This document shows positions 39,698-47,031 of a DNA stretch of 64,000 nucleotides, piece after piece. The number at the start of each line of letters is the position of its first letter. The stretch's first letter is position 1. The stretch is from Pseudomonas anguilliseptica (GTDB lineage Bacteria > Pseudomonadota > Gammaproteobacteria > Pseudomonadales > Pseudomonadaceae): the NCBI RefSeq assembly GCF_900105355.1, contig NZ_FNSC01000001.1, positions 4,340,001 through 4,404,000 on the forward strand. Direction: 5' to 3'. The position numbers and the translations under genes are program-made. The notes below the pieces were generated by a model. The model saw only the letters and a list, made by a program, of their open reading frames with translations, was not told where the DNA came from and made no database searches.

Positions 39698-41086
39698 ATG
39701 CGCAACTCCATTGCTCGCCGTTCACTACTGAAGAAAACGTTAACTGGCCTAGGCTGTGCCGCGGCCATGATGCTGTCACCGCTAAGCCTGCAAATGGCCC
39801 TCGCCGCTGAAGCGGAGAAAGACGAGCTGAAGTTTGGCTTTATCAAACTGACCGATATGGCGCCGTTGGCCATCGCCTACGAGAAAGGTTTCTTCGAAGA
39901 TGAAGGTCTGTACGTCACCCTAGAAGCCCAGGCCAACTGGAAAGTGCTGCTGGATCGGGTGATCGACGGCGAACTGGACGGCGCACACATGCTCTCCGGC
40001 CAACCGATCGGCGCCACCATCGGTTTCGGCACCAAGGCCGACGTGGTCACCGCGTTTACCATGGACCTCAACGGCAACGCCATCACCGTCTCCAATGCAG
40101 TCTGGGAGGAGATGAAGAAGCACGTGCCGATGGAAGGCGGCAAACCTGTGCACCCGATCAAGGCCGACGCCCTGAAGCCGGTGATCGAGAAGTTCAACGC
40201 CGGCGGCAAGTCCTTCAACCTGGGCATGGTGTTTCCGGTGTCCACGCATAACTACGAACTGCGCTACTGGCTCGCTGCCGGCGGCATCCACCCGGGCTAT
40301 TACGCCCCGCACAAAGGCGACACCAGCGGCCAGATCGACGCCAAGGCTCTGCTTTCGGTAACCCCGCCGCCGCAGATGCCCGCCACCTTGGAAGCCGGCA
40401 CCATCCACGGCTACAGCGTTGGCGAGCCGTGGAACCAGGCGGCCGTGTTCAAGGGCATTGGCGTGCCGGTAGTCGCCGACTACTCCATCCGCAAGAACAT
40501 GTCGGAGAAAGTCTTCGGCGTATCCAAGAGCTGGGCCGACGCCAACCCGGAAACGCACAAGCGCGTGGTCAAGGCGCTGATTCGCGCCGGCCAGTGGTTG
40601 GACGCAGACAACAACGCCAACCGCCAGGAAGCCGTGGAGATCCTTTCCCGTCCTGAGTACGTCGGCGCCGACGCCAAAGTGATCGCCAACTCGATGACCG
40701 GCACCTTCGAGTTCGAGAAGGGTGACAAGCGCGAGGTGCCAGACTTCAACGTGTTTTTCCGCTACCACGCCACCTATCCCTACTACTCCGATGCCGTGTG
40801 GTACCTGACACAGATGCGCCGCTGGGGCCAGATCGCCGAAGCCAAGCCGGACAGCTGGTACCTGGAGATGGCCAAGAAGGTCTATCTGCCAGATATCTAT
40901 CGTGAAGCCGCTGCCGAACTGGTGGCAGAAGGCAAGTTCAGCGCCAGCGATTTCCCGCCGGCCGATGACGATGGCTTTCGTGCAGCGCTGACCGACACCA
41001 TCGACGATGTGCCTTACGACGGTCGCAAGCCTAATGCCTACCTCGAGCAGTTCGAGATCGGTCTGAAGGGCGACACGCAGATCTAA
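39698..41086 (+). CDS. nrtA: Nitrate ABC transporter substrate-binding protein NrtA
   Basis: NrtA binds nitrate in the periplasm for ABC import. The 462-residue protein has an N-terminal export signal with a twin Arg ([19 protein letters not shown], then a hydrophobic core to ALA-AE). The CmpA/NrtA fold motifs are [49 protein letters not shown] and [14 protein letters not shown]. It is first gene of nrtA-nrtB-ATPase and is read through the NasT leader, so it should be expressed on nitrogen limitation with nitrate present. Confidence 0.94.
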   Translation: MRNSIARRSLLKKTLTGLGCAAAMMLSPLSLQMALAAEAEKDELKFGFIKLTDMAPLAIAYEKGFFEDEGLYVTLEAQANWKVLLDRVIDGELDGAHMLSGQPIGATIGFGTKADVVTAFTMDLNGNAITVSNAVWEEMKKHVPMEGGKPVHPIKADALKPVIEKFNAGGKSFNLGMVFPVSTHNYELRYWLAAGGIHPGYYAPHKGDTSGQIDAKALLSVTPPPQMPATLEAGTIHGYSVGEPWNQAAVFKGIGVPVVADYSIRKNMSEKVFGVSKSWADANPETHKRVVKALIRAGQWLDADNNANRQEAVEILSRPEYVGADAKVIANSMTGTFEFEKGDKREVPDFNVFFRYHATYPYYSDAVWYLTQMRRWGQIAEAKPDSWYLEMAKKVYLPDIYREAAAELVAEGKFSASDFPPADDDGFRAALTDTIDDVPYDGRKPNAYLEQFEIGLKGDTQI

Positions 41087-41141
41087 CCAGGTACTCCCGG
41101 GGCCGGTACGCCGGCTCCCTCCTAACAAAGAGGATAGGACG

Positions 41142-42134
41142 ATGAGCAATCCGAGCGTCGCCACCCCGATTACCGAAACACTGAAAACAGCTCGCAGTAG
41201 TGCGCTCTTCAAGCGTTGGACACCGGCCCTGGTATTACCCATGCTGGGCATCATCGGCTTCCTGCTGTGCTGGCAATTGCTGGCTAACAATATTCAGACC
41301 AGCCTTGGCCAATTCCCCGGCCCAGTGCAGGTCTCCGAACAGTTTTCCGGCCTGGTAAGCGCCCATTTCAAGGAGCGTGAAAAAGCTCAAACCTTCTATG
41401 AGCGCCAGGATGCGCGTAACGCCACCCTGCTGGCGAAAAAACCCGACGCCGAGATAAAAGTGCGCCCCTATACCGGCAAGCCAACCTTTATCCAGCAGAT
41501 CTTCACCAGCCTCTACACCGTGATGGCCGGCTTTGTCATCGCCTCGCTGATCGCCATTCCACTGGGCATCGTTTGCGGCCTGAGCAAGAGCATCTACACC
41601 GTCATCAACCCGCTGATCCAGGTGTTTAAACCGGTATCCCCACTGGCCTGGCTGCCGCTGGTGACCATGCTGGTCAGCGCGCTGTATGTCAGCGACGACC
41701 CACTATTCGCCAAATCTTTCCTGACCTCGGCTATCACTGTGGCGCTGTGCTGCCTGTGGCCGACGGTGATCAACACCACGGTGGGCGTGGCCAGCATCGA
41801 ACAGGATCTGAACAACGTCAGTAAGGTGCTGAGCCTGTCGCCACTGTCGCATGTAAGACGCATCGTCCTGCCCGCCGCAGTGCCGATGATTTTTACCGGC
41901 CTGCGCATGTCGCTCGGCACCGGCTGGATGGTACTGATCGCAGCCGAGATGCTGGCGCAGAACCCGGGCCTGGGTAAGTTCATCTGGGATGAATTCCAGA
42001 ACGGCAGCTCCAACTCCCTCGGTCGGATCATGGTGGCGGTGATCGTCATCGGCCTGATCGGCTTTGCCCTCGACCGCCTTATGCTCCTGCTGCAACGCCA
42101 GTTCAGCTGGGACAAGAATGCCGTACTGCGCTAA
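41142..42134 (+). CDS. nrtB: Nitrate ABC transporter permease NrtB
   Basis: This 330-residue inner-membrane permease has an N-terminal helix (VLPMLGIIGFLLCWQLLA), an extended periplasmic insertion with FKEREKAQTFYERQD, then the five-helix core. The core carries the ABC loop VASIEQDLNNVSKVLSLSPLSHVRRIVLPAAVP that docks the ATPase. Start MSNPSVATPITETLK follows an AAAGAGGATAGG site. It lies 55 bases after nrtA and 14 before the ATPase gene. Confidence 0.94.
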   Translation: MSNPSVATPITETLKTARSSALFKRWTPALVLPMLGIIGFLLCWQLLANNIQTSLGQFPGPVQVSEQFSGLVSAHFKEREKAQTFYERQDARNATLLAKKPDAEIKVRPYTGKPTFIQQIFTSLYTVMAGFVIASLIAIPLGIVCGLSKSIYTVINPLIQVFKPVSPLAWLPLVTMLVSALYVSDDPLFAKSFLTSAITVALCCLWPTVINTTVGVASIEQDLNNVSKVLSLSPLSHVRRIVLPAAVPMIFTGLRMSLGTGWMVLIAAEMLAQNPGLGKFIWDEFQNGSSNSLGRIMVAVIVIGLIGFALDRLMLLLQRQFSWDKNAVLR

Positions 42135-42148
42135 TCAGGAGACTTCCC

Positions 42149-42943
42149 ATGAGCCATTCACACCTCGAACTGACCGGCGTCGGCATCGATTTTCCCACCG
42201 ACAAGGGACTGTACCGTGCGCTGCAGAACGTCAATCTGCGTATCAACAAGGGCGAATTCGTTTCCCTGATCGGCCACTCCGGCTGCGGTAAGTCCACCGT
42301 ACTGAACATAGTCGCCGGTCTCTACAAGGCCACCACCGGCGGGGTTATCCTTGACGGCCGCGAAGTCGACGAGCCTGGCCCCGAGCGCGCGGTGGTGTTC
42401 CAGAACCACAGCCTACTGCCCTGGCTAAGCTGCTACCAGAACGTCGAATTGGCGGTTCGCCAGGTGTTCCAGGGCAAGAAATCGCGCAGCGAAATGCGCG
42501 ACTGGATCGAACACAACCTGCAACTGGTGCACATGATGCACGCCAAGGACAAGCGCCCTAACGAGATATCTGGCGGAATGAAACAGCGCATCGGCATCGC
42601 CCGCGCCCTGGCCATGCAGCCCAAGGTATTGCTGATGGACGAACCCTTCGGCGCGCTGGACGCCCTGACCCGCGCCCACCTGCAGGACTCGCTGATGGAG
42701 ATCCACGCCGACCTCGGCAATACCGTGATCATGATCACCCACGATGTCGACGAGGCCGTGCTGCTGTCCGACCGCATTGTGATGATGAGCAACGGCCCGG
42801 CGGCCAGTGTCGGCGAGATTCTTCAGGTGGAACTGCAGCGCCCACGTGATCGCATTGCCTTGGCCCATGACTCGCGCTACCACGAATACCGCGCCGCCGT
42901 GTTGGAGTTCCTCTATCAGAAACAGCAACGTCCGGCTGCGTGA
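42149..42943 (+). CDS. nrtD: Nitrate ABC transporter ATPase (NasD/NrtD type)
   Basis: This 264-residue ATPase energises nitrate import. It has Walker A GHSGCGKSTVLNIVAG, Q-loop VFQNHSLLPWLSCY, signature EISGGMKQRIGIARAL, Walker B VLLMDEPFGALD and switch His in MITHDVDEAVL. The single-domain form corresponds to cyanobacterial NrtD or Klebsiella NasD rather than the fused NrtC. It ends the nrt operon. Confidence 0.92.
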   Translation: MSHSHLELTGVGIDFPTDKGLYRALQNVNLRINKGEFVSLIGHSGCGKSTVLNIVAGLYKATTGGVILDGREVDEPGPERAVVFQNHSLLPWLSCYQNVELAVRQVFQGKKSRSEMRDWIEHNLQLVHMMHAKDKRPNEISGGMKQRIGIARALAMQPKVLLMDEPFGALDALTRAHLQDSLMEIHADLGNTVIMITHDVDEAVLLSDRIVMMSNGPAASVGEILQVELQRPRDRIALAHDSRYHEYRAAVLEFLYQKQQRPAA

Positions 42944-42951
42944 GGCACGGA

Positions 42952-42990
42952 TTTGCCCGTCGCGCTCCCCCTGCCTGGCGCGACGGCAAA
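42952..42990 (+). terminator. Stem-loop at the end of the nrt operon
   Basis: A long GC stem pairs CCGTCGCGC with GCGCGACGG, extended by TTTGC/GCAAA. There is no T tract after it, so termination strength is uncertain. Confidence 0.45.
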
Positions 42991-43076
42991 GACGATTAGC
43001 CGCCGATCAGGCTGATTGAACTTCATCCAGTGATATTCGACGAACAGGAGTCCCCCCTCTTCACTAAGGCCCACCA

Positions 43077-43766
43077 GTGCTCGACCTCACTACCTGGAAT
43101 CTCTCCGTGCCCAGCGCACCCGCGCCGAGCACCATCAGCACAGCCCGCCTGAACAATGGTTACAGCGGCCAGTATTTCCGCCGCAACGCCGATAACAGTG
43201 TGACCTTCTGGGTACCAGTCAACGGCTCGCGCACCACCGACGCCCGCTACCCACGCAGCGAACTGCGTGAAACCCAGGCCGATGGCAGCCTGAGCAACTG
43301 GTATCACGCCAGCACCGACAGCTACCTGAGCGCGGTGTTGACGGTCAATCAGGTGCCGAGCAGGAACAAGATCGTGATCGCTCAGATCCACAGCAAGGAC
43401 GAACCCGGCAGCAACAACGACCCCCTACTGAAATTGCAGTACCACTATCTGCGCGGCGTCGGCCGCCTCGAACTGCTACTGCGCAAGCGTCCGGGTGACA
43501 GCGGCGTACAGAACATCCTGCTGGCAGAAAATATCCAACTGAACCAACGCTTCAGCTACGAGCTGCGCATCACCCCAAGCGGCAAGCTCGGCGTCAAAGT
43601 CACCAGCAGTCATGGTGATAATGGCTCGTTCTACCAGCAACTGAGCGGATACTGGAGCACGCAACTGCTCTACTTCAAAGCCGGCGCTTACGTTCAGGAT
43701 AACTACGGCCCTAGCACCGAAGGTGCGCGGGTGACCTTCTACTGGCTTAACAGCCTGCACCGTTAA
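43077..43766 (+). CDS. Polysaccharide lyase family 7 protein (alginate lyase)
   Basis: PL7 enzymes cleave alginate by beta-elimination. All three family motifs are present in 229 residues: RSELRE (in YPRSELRETQ), QIH (in VIAQIHSKDE) and YFKAGAYVQD, forming the jelly-roll active cleft. The GTG start at 43077 has AAGG upstream. No signal peptide is visible, so a cytoplasmic location or non-classical export must be assumed. A PL7-type gene occupies the same place beside nasST/nasA in P. aeruginosa as I recall (PA1784), so it is an old resident, though its link to nitrate use is unclear. Confidence 0.88.
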   Translation: MLDLTTWNLSVPSAPAPSTISTARLNNGYSGQYFRRNADNSVTFWVPVNGSRTTDARYPRSELRETQADGSLSNWYHASTDSYLSAVLTVNQVPSRNKIVIAQIHSKDEPGSNNDPLLKLQYHYLRGVGRLELLLRKRPGDSGVQNILLAENIQLNQRFSYELRITPSGKLGVKVTSSHGDNGSFYQQLSGYWSTQLLYFKAGAYVQDNYGPSTEGARVTFYWLNSLHR

Positions 43767-43862
43767 AAATGTCTCTGGGTTAAGCCTCGCTTAAACCAGC
43801 CGCCTTAGGGGCAAGGCTTCGTGCATCTCTAATTGGGCTCATCGGAATCCAGCGAGCGCTGG

Positions 43863-44191
43863 TTTTGCCTTGATTGCCCTCGCCACAGTAGCCGGCCAAG
43901 GCGCGCTCTATCTGCTGGCCGCAGGCTTGGTGCGCAAGGCACGCGGCGTGCCAGTGCCGCGCCTGCTGTGGGTGCTATCGCTGTTTATCCTGCTGGCCGT
44001 GGGTGAACGAACCAGCTACGCGCTCAGCCATTTCTATGGTTACAGCCCACCGCTGGAAACCACCCAGCGCATGCCGTTTATCAGCCCTGACCACGCGCGG
44101 CTTCCTCGAGAAACGCCTGCACCTTGAGCGGCCGCAGCGCATGGAAGTGGAAAGCGAACTACAGGGCATTCGCCGCTTTCCCGCGCATTAA
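43863..44191 (+). pseudogene. Remnant of a membrane sulfatase / LTA-synthase family gene
   Basis: A plus-strand frame reads ALYLLAAGLVRKARGVPVPRL, LLWVLSLFILLAVGERTSYALSHFYGY and SPPLETTQRMPF, resembling the N-terminal membrane region of LtaS-like sulfatases. The sequence then shifts to another frame, LTTRGFLEKRLHLERPQRMEVE, and stops at 44191. The catalytic domain is absent. I call it a frameshifted, 3'-truncated remnant with moderate confidence. Confidence 0.45.
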
Positions 44192-44272
44192 CTGGCGCGG
44201 GCGTATGCAGCCATGGATGGCGTCTACCCCTAGTGGGTAAACTGTCGATCTTTCTCGACAGCGATTTTGCCC

Positions 44273-44719
44273 ATGGCCCGCCTGACCCTTGACTTTCCCG
44301 AAGACCAGTTCTGCTACAGCACCCACCTGACTGTACGGGTGACCGATATCAACGCCGCCAACCATCTGGGCAACGACTCGATGATCTCGATGATTTCCGA
44401 GGCGCGGGCACGCTTTCTGTTCGAGTTCGGCATCGAAGAAACCCCGGAAGACGGCACCGGCATCATCGTCACGGACCTGGCCACTACCTACCGCGCTGAG
44501 GCCCACGCCCGCGATCAGTTGCTGTTTGAAGTCGGCGTGATGGACTTCAACACCTATGGCGGCGACATTACCTTCCGCGTCACCCGCCCTGCCGACAACG
44601 CACTGGTGGCCATGGCCAAGTCCGGATTTGTGTTCTTCAACTACAAACTGGGCAAAGTGGTGCAGATGCCGGCGACTTTCAGCAGCAAATTCAGCAAGGT
44701 CAACTGGCTGGGCAAGTAA
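44273..44719 (+). CDS. Hotdog-fold thioesterase family protein
   Basis: This 148-residue protein starts MARLTLDFPEDQFCYSTHLT. It has the 4-hydroxybenzoyl-CoA-thioesterase-like layout: VRVTDINAANHLGNDSMISMISEAR near residues 22-46, where the catalytic Asp of the family would lie, then beta strands YGGDITFRVTR and VAMAKSGFVFFNY. Acyl-CoA substrates are likely but not identifiable. It stands alone between the sulfatase remnant and the nasA leader. Confidence 0.78.
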   Translation: MARLTLDFPEDQFCYSTHLTVRVTDINAANHLGNDSMISMISEARARFLFEFGIEETPEDGTGIIVTDLATTYRAEAHARDQLLFEVGVMDFNTYGGDITFRVTRPADNALVAMAKSGFVFFNYKLGKVVQMPATFSSKFSKVNWLGK

Positions 44720-44883
44720 TCTGGGTTTACCGGCATAAGGCGGGGGATTGCTCCCTGATCATGCCTGATCGCGACAACACGAGCAGATCGCGGCTTAATT
44801 GCGCAATTATTCGGCTACCGCCGTGACAGCTGGGGCATCCTCTGCTACGCCTTAGGCATAACAACAAAAGCAGGGGAGTTGCT

Positions 44884-45042
44884 ATGCCAACCACGCGCAG
44901 CCATGTCCGCCACGCTGGGCTCTTGAGCAACCTACTCGCTCTGGCCCTCCTGACCCTTCCCTTACCGACCCAGGCTGCAAGTATCGCCGCCGACGCCAGA
45001 CCAAGTGAGTCACGCTGCAGCGTGCTAACGCTTATCAGCTGA
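44884..45042 (+). CDS. Short signal-peptide-like ORF upstream of the nasA leader
   Basis: This 52-codon frame starts MPTTRSHVRHAGLLSNLLAL with a strong AGGGGAG site. It has a hydrophobic core LLSNLLALALLTLPLPTQA followed by a likely cleavage site TQA-AS. Only about 20 residues remain after it (ending SVLTLIS), so it is either a tiny exported peptide or the 5' stub of a lost periplasmic protein. No family recognised. Confidence 0.4.
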   Translation: MPTTRSHVRHAGLLSNLLALALLTLPLPTQAASIAADARPSESRCSVLTLIS

Positions 45043-45214
45043 CGCGCTCGAACCAAGGCCCATCGCGGCCTGCCCTTTCCCAACCTGGTTTGCCAGAACC
45101 GGGAACAGATTCTGCGCCCCATTCAAGGGCAAATCGTCCGCCAGCGCCTCCTTTTGCAGCACAGGCGCAGCTATACAACAGCTTAAAGCCCCGTGAATCC
45201 ATGGATTGCCCGGT

Positions 45215-45231
45215 TGGCGCAGCTCTTGCTA
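45215..45231 (+). promoter_or_regulatory. Sigma-54 promoter of nasA
   Basis: TTGGCGCAGCTCTTGCTAT: GG (45216-45217) and GC (45228-45229) are ten bases apart, with a perfect TTGC at -12. The transcript would start near 45241, at the NasT-type leader. Confidence 0.8.
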
Positions 45232-45245
45232 TAGCCCTGTTACAG

Positions 45246-45325
45246 GTAGCCAATGGCGGCTGCTCAACAAACGACAAAGACGTCGCATAAACCTCGCCCC
45301 TGGCGCTCGGCTTATGCGGCGTTTT
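45246..45325 (+). promoter_or_regulatory. NasT (ANTAR) antitermination leader of nasA
   Basis: P1 pairs GTAGCC (45246-45251) with GGCTGC (45258-45263) around AATGGC. P2 pairs CGAC (45272-45275) with GTCG (45282-45285) around AAAGAC. Both hexaloops have A1 and G4. A 14-bp terminator stem pairs 45277-45290 with 45312-45325 and ends in a broken T tract (TTTTGCGTTTT). P2 lies inside the terminator's 5' arm. The remaining 250 bases to nasA hold no feature I recognise. Confidence 0.82.
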
Positions 45326-45579
45326 GCGTTTTACGCCCCAGCGTTTGGGGCTGGCACCTGCCCTGCGATCCAGGGCTTGCGCTGATAACTCTCTCAACCC
45401 AGCTGCGGCGGAGGGTCTGTTGATGTTGCTCCACAATCGCGTCGAAGCGTCAACAGAGCCTGTTCCTCAGGGTGGCGTACCACAAGTACACCACCTCCCA
45501 GATGGGTTGCGGCCGCCATGTCCACGACCATGGCGTACCGCACCCCACCGGGACCCTTTTTTGCTGAATGAGGTTTTCG

Positions 45580-46791
45580 ATGAATACAAGTTTCTGGAAA
45601 TCCGGCCACGCCCCAACCTTGTTCGCCGCGTTTCTGTATTTCGACCTGAGCTTTATGGTCTGGTACGTGCTCGGCCCACTAGCTGTGCAGATCGCCACCG
45701 ATCTGGACCTGACCGCGCAACAGCGCGGCCTGATGGTTGCCACGCCGATCCTCGCCGGCGCCGTGCTGCGCTTGCTGATGGGCTTTCTGGCTGATCGCCT
45801 ATCGCCCAAGAGCGCCGGCCTGATTGGCCAGATCATCGTCATCGTGGCGTTGTTCTGCGCCTGGCAGATTGGCATCAGCAGCTATGAACATGCCTTGTTA
45901 TTGGGCCTGTTCCTCGGTTTTGCCGGTGCCGCATTTGCCGTCGCTCTGCCGCTGGCCTCGCAGTGGTATCCGCCGCAGCATCAGGGCAAGGCCATGGGCA
46001 TTGCCGGTGCAGGCAACTCCGGCACTGTACTGGCCGCACTGTTTGCTCCCGGTCTGGCGGCGCTGTTCGGCTGGCAGAATGTCTTCGGCTGGGCACTGAT
46101 CCCACTGCTGGCAACCCTGTTGATCTTTGCCCTGCTCGCCAAGAATGCCCCTGAGCGGCCCAAGCCCAAAGCCTTGGCTGACTACCTGAAAGCCCTGGGT
46201 GACCGTGACAGCTGGTGGTTTATGTTTTTCTACAGCGTGACCTTCGGCGGCTTTATCGGCCTGGCCAGCGCCCTGCCCGGTTACTTTAACGACCAGTACG
46301 GCCTGAGCCCGGTGACTGCCGGCTACTACACCGCCGCCTGCGTCTGCGCCGGCAGCCTGATGCGTCCATTGGGCGGCGCACTGGCCGACCGTATCGGTGG
46401 CATCCGCTCGCTGCTGATGATGTACACCCTGGCCTCCCTGAGCATTGCCGCTGTCGGCTTCAATCTGGAAAGCTCGGCAGCCGCGCTGACCCTGTTCGTC
46501 ACCGCCATGCTTGGTCTCGGTGCGGGTAACGGCGCGGTGTTCCAGCTGGTGCCACAGCGCTTTCGCAAGGAAATCGGCGTGATGACCGGGCTGATCGGCA
46601 TGGCCGGCGGCATCGGCGGCTTCCTCCTCGCCGCAGGCCTGGGCACCATCAAGCAGCAGACCGGTGATTACCAGCTCGGCTTGTGGCTGTTCGCCAGCCT
46701 CGGCGTACTCGCCTGGTTCGGCCTCTACGGGGTCAAGCTGCGCTGGCGCACCACCTGGGGCAGCGCCGCAGTCACCGCCGCTCGGGTGTAA
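45580..46791 (+). CDS. nasA: MFS nitrate transporter NasA (NarK/NNP family)
   Basis: This 403-residue inner-membrane carrier imports nitrate for assimilation. The start MNTSFWKSGHAPTLFAAFLY lies four codons inside a longer frame and is preceded by a GAATGAGG stretch. Twelve transmembrane helices are predicted. NNP-family features are FDLSFMVWYVLGPLAVQI in helix 1 and the nitrate-signature Gly-rich segments AGAGNSGTVLAALFAPGLA and LGAGNGAVFQLVPQRF. It is the second nitrate uptake system in the window and has its own sigma-54/NasT leader. Confidence 0.93.
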   Translation: MNTSFWKSGHAPTLFAAFLYFDLSFMVWYVLGPLAVQIATDLDLTAQQRGLMVATPILAGAVLRLLMGFLADRLSPKSAGLIGQIIVIVALFCAWQIGISSYEHALLLGLFLGFAGAAFAVALPLASQWYPPQHQGKAMGIAGAGNSGTVLAALFAPGLAALFGWQNVFGWALIPLLATLLIFALLAKNAPERPKPKALADYLKALGDRDSWWFMFFYSVTFGGFIGLASALPGYFNDQYGLSPVTAGYYTAACVCAGSLMRPLGGALADRIGGIRSLLMMYTLASLSIAAVGFNLESSAAALTLFVTAMLGLGAGNGAVFQLVPQRFRKEIGVMTGLIGMAGGIGGFLLAAGLGTIKQQTGDYQLGLWLFASLGVLAWFGLYGVKLRWRTTWGSAAVTAARV

Positions 46792-46800
46792 CTGCCGAAT

Positions 46801-46870
46801 GTAGGGTGGATGACGCTTTATTCATCCACCACAAAGCAACGGTGGATCGGTAAAGCGCGATCCACCCCAC
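46801..46870. repeat. Dispersed palindromic repeat, copy 1
   Basis: GTAGGGTGGATGACGC...CGATCCACCCCAC forms an imperfect palindrome with inner GGTGGAT/ATCCACC units. A related copy lies at 61682-61756. This is a short interspersed repeat between nasA and the kinase gene. Confidence 0.7.
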
Positions 46871-46887
46871 ACCAACCCCTTGGAGCA

Positions 46888-46998
46888 CTGAGGCAAAGGC
46901 GGGGCTGACTGGCAGCGCTTATTGCACTGGTCAGGAAAGGCGGGAGAAGTCGGCAGCGGCTCTCCTTAGCTGCCTCACCAGCCTCGCCTTTGCCTCAG
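46888..46998. repeat. 20-bp inverted repeat upstream of the PP2C-kinase gene
   Basis: CTGAGGCAAAGGCGGGGCTG (46888-46907) matches the complement of 46979-46998 with one mismatch, enclosing 71 bases. It ends 33 bases before the kinase start and could fold into a large hairpin in the nasA-kinase transcript. Confidence 0.65.
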
Positions 46999-47031
46999 CG
47001 CTTCCTCAGCCAACGACCCAGGAACCTCTGC

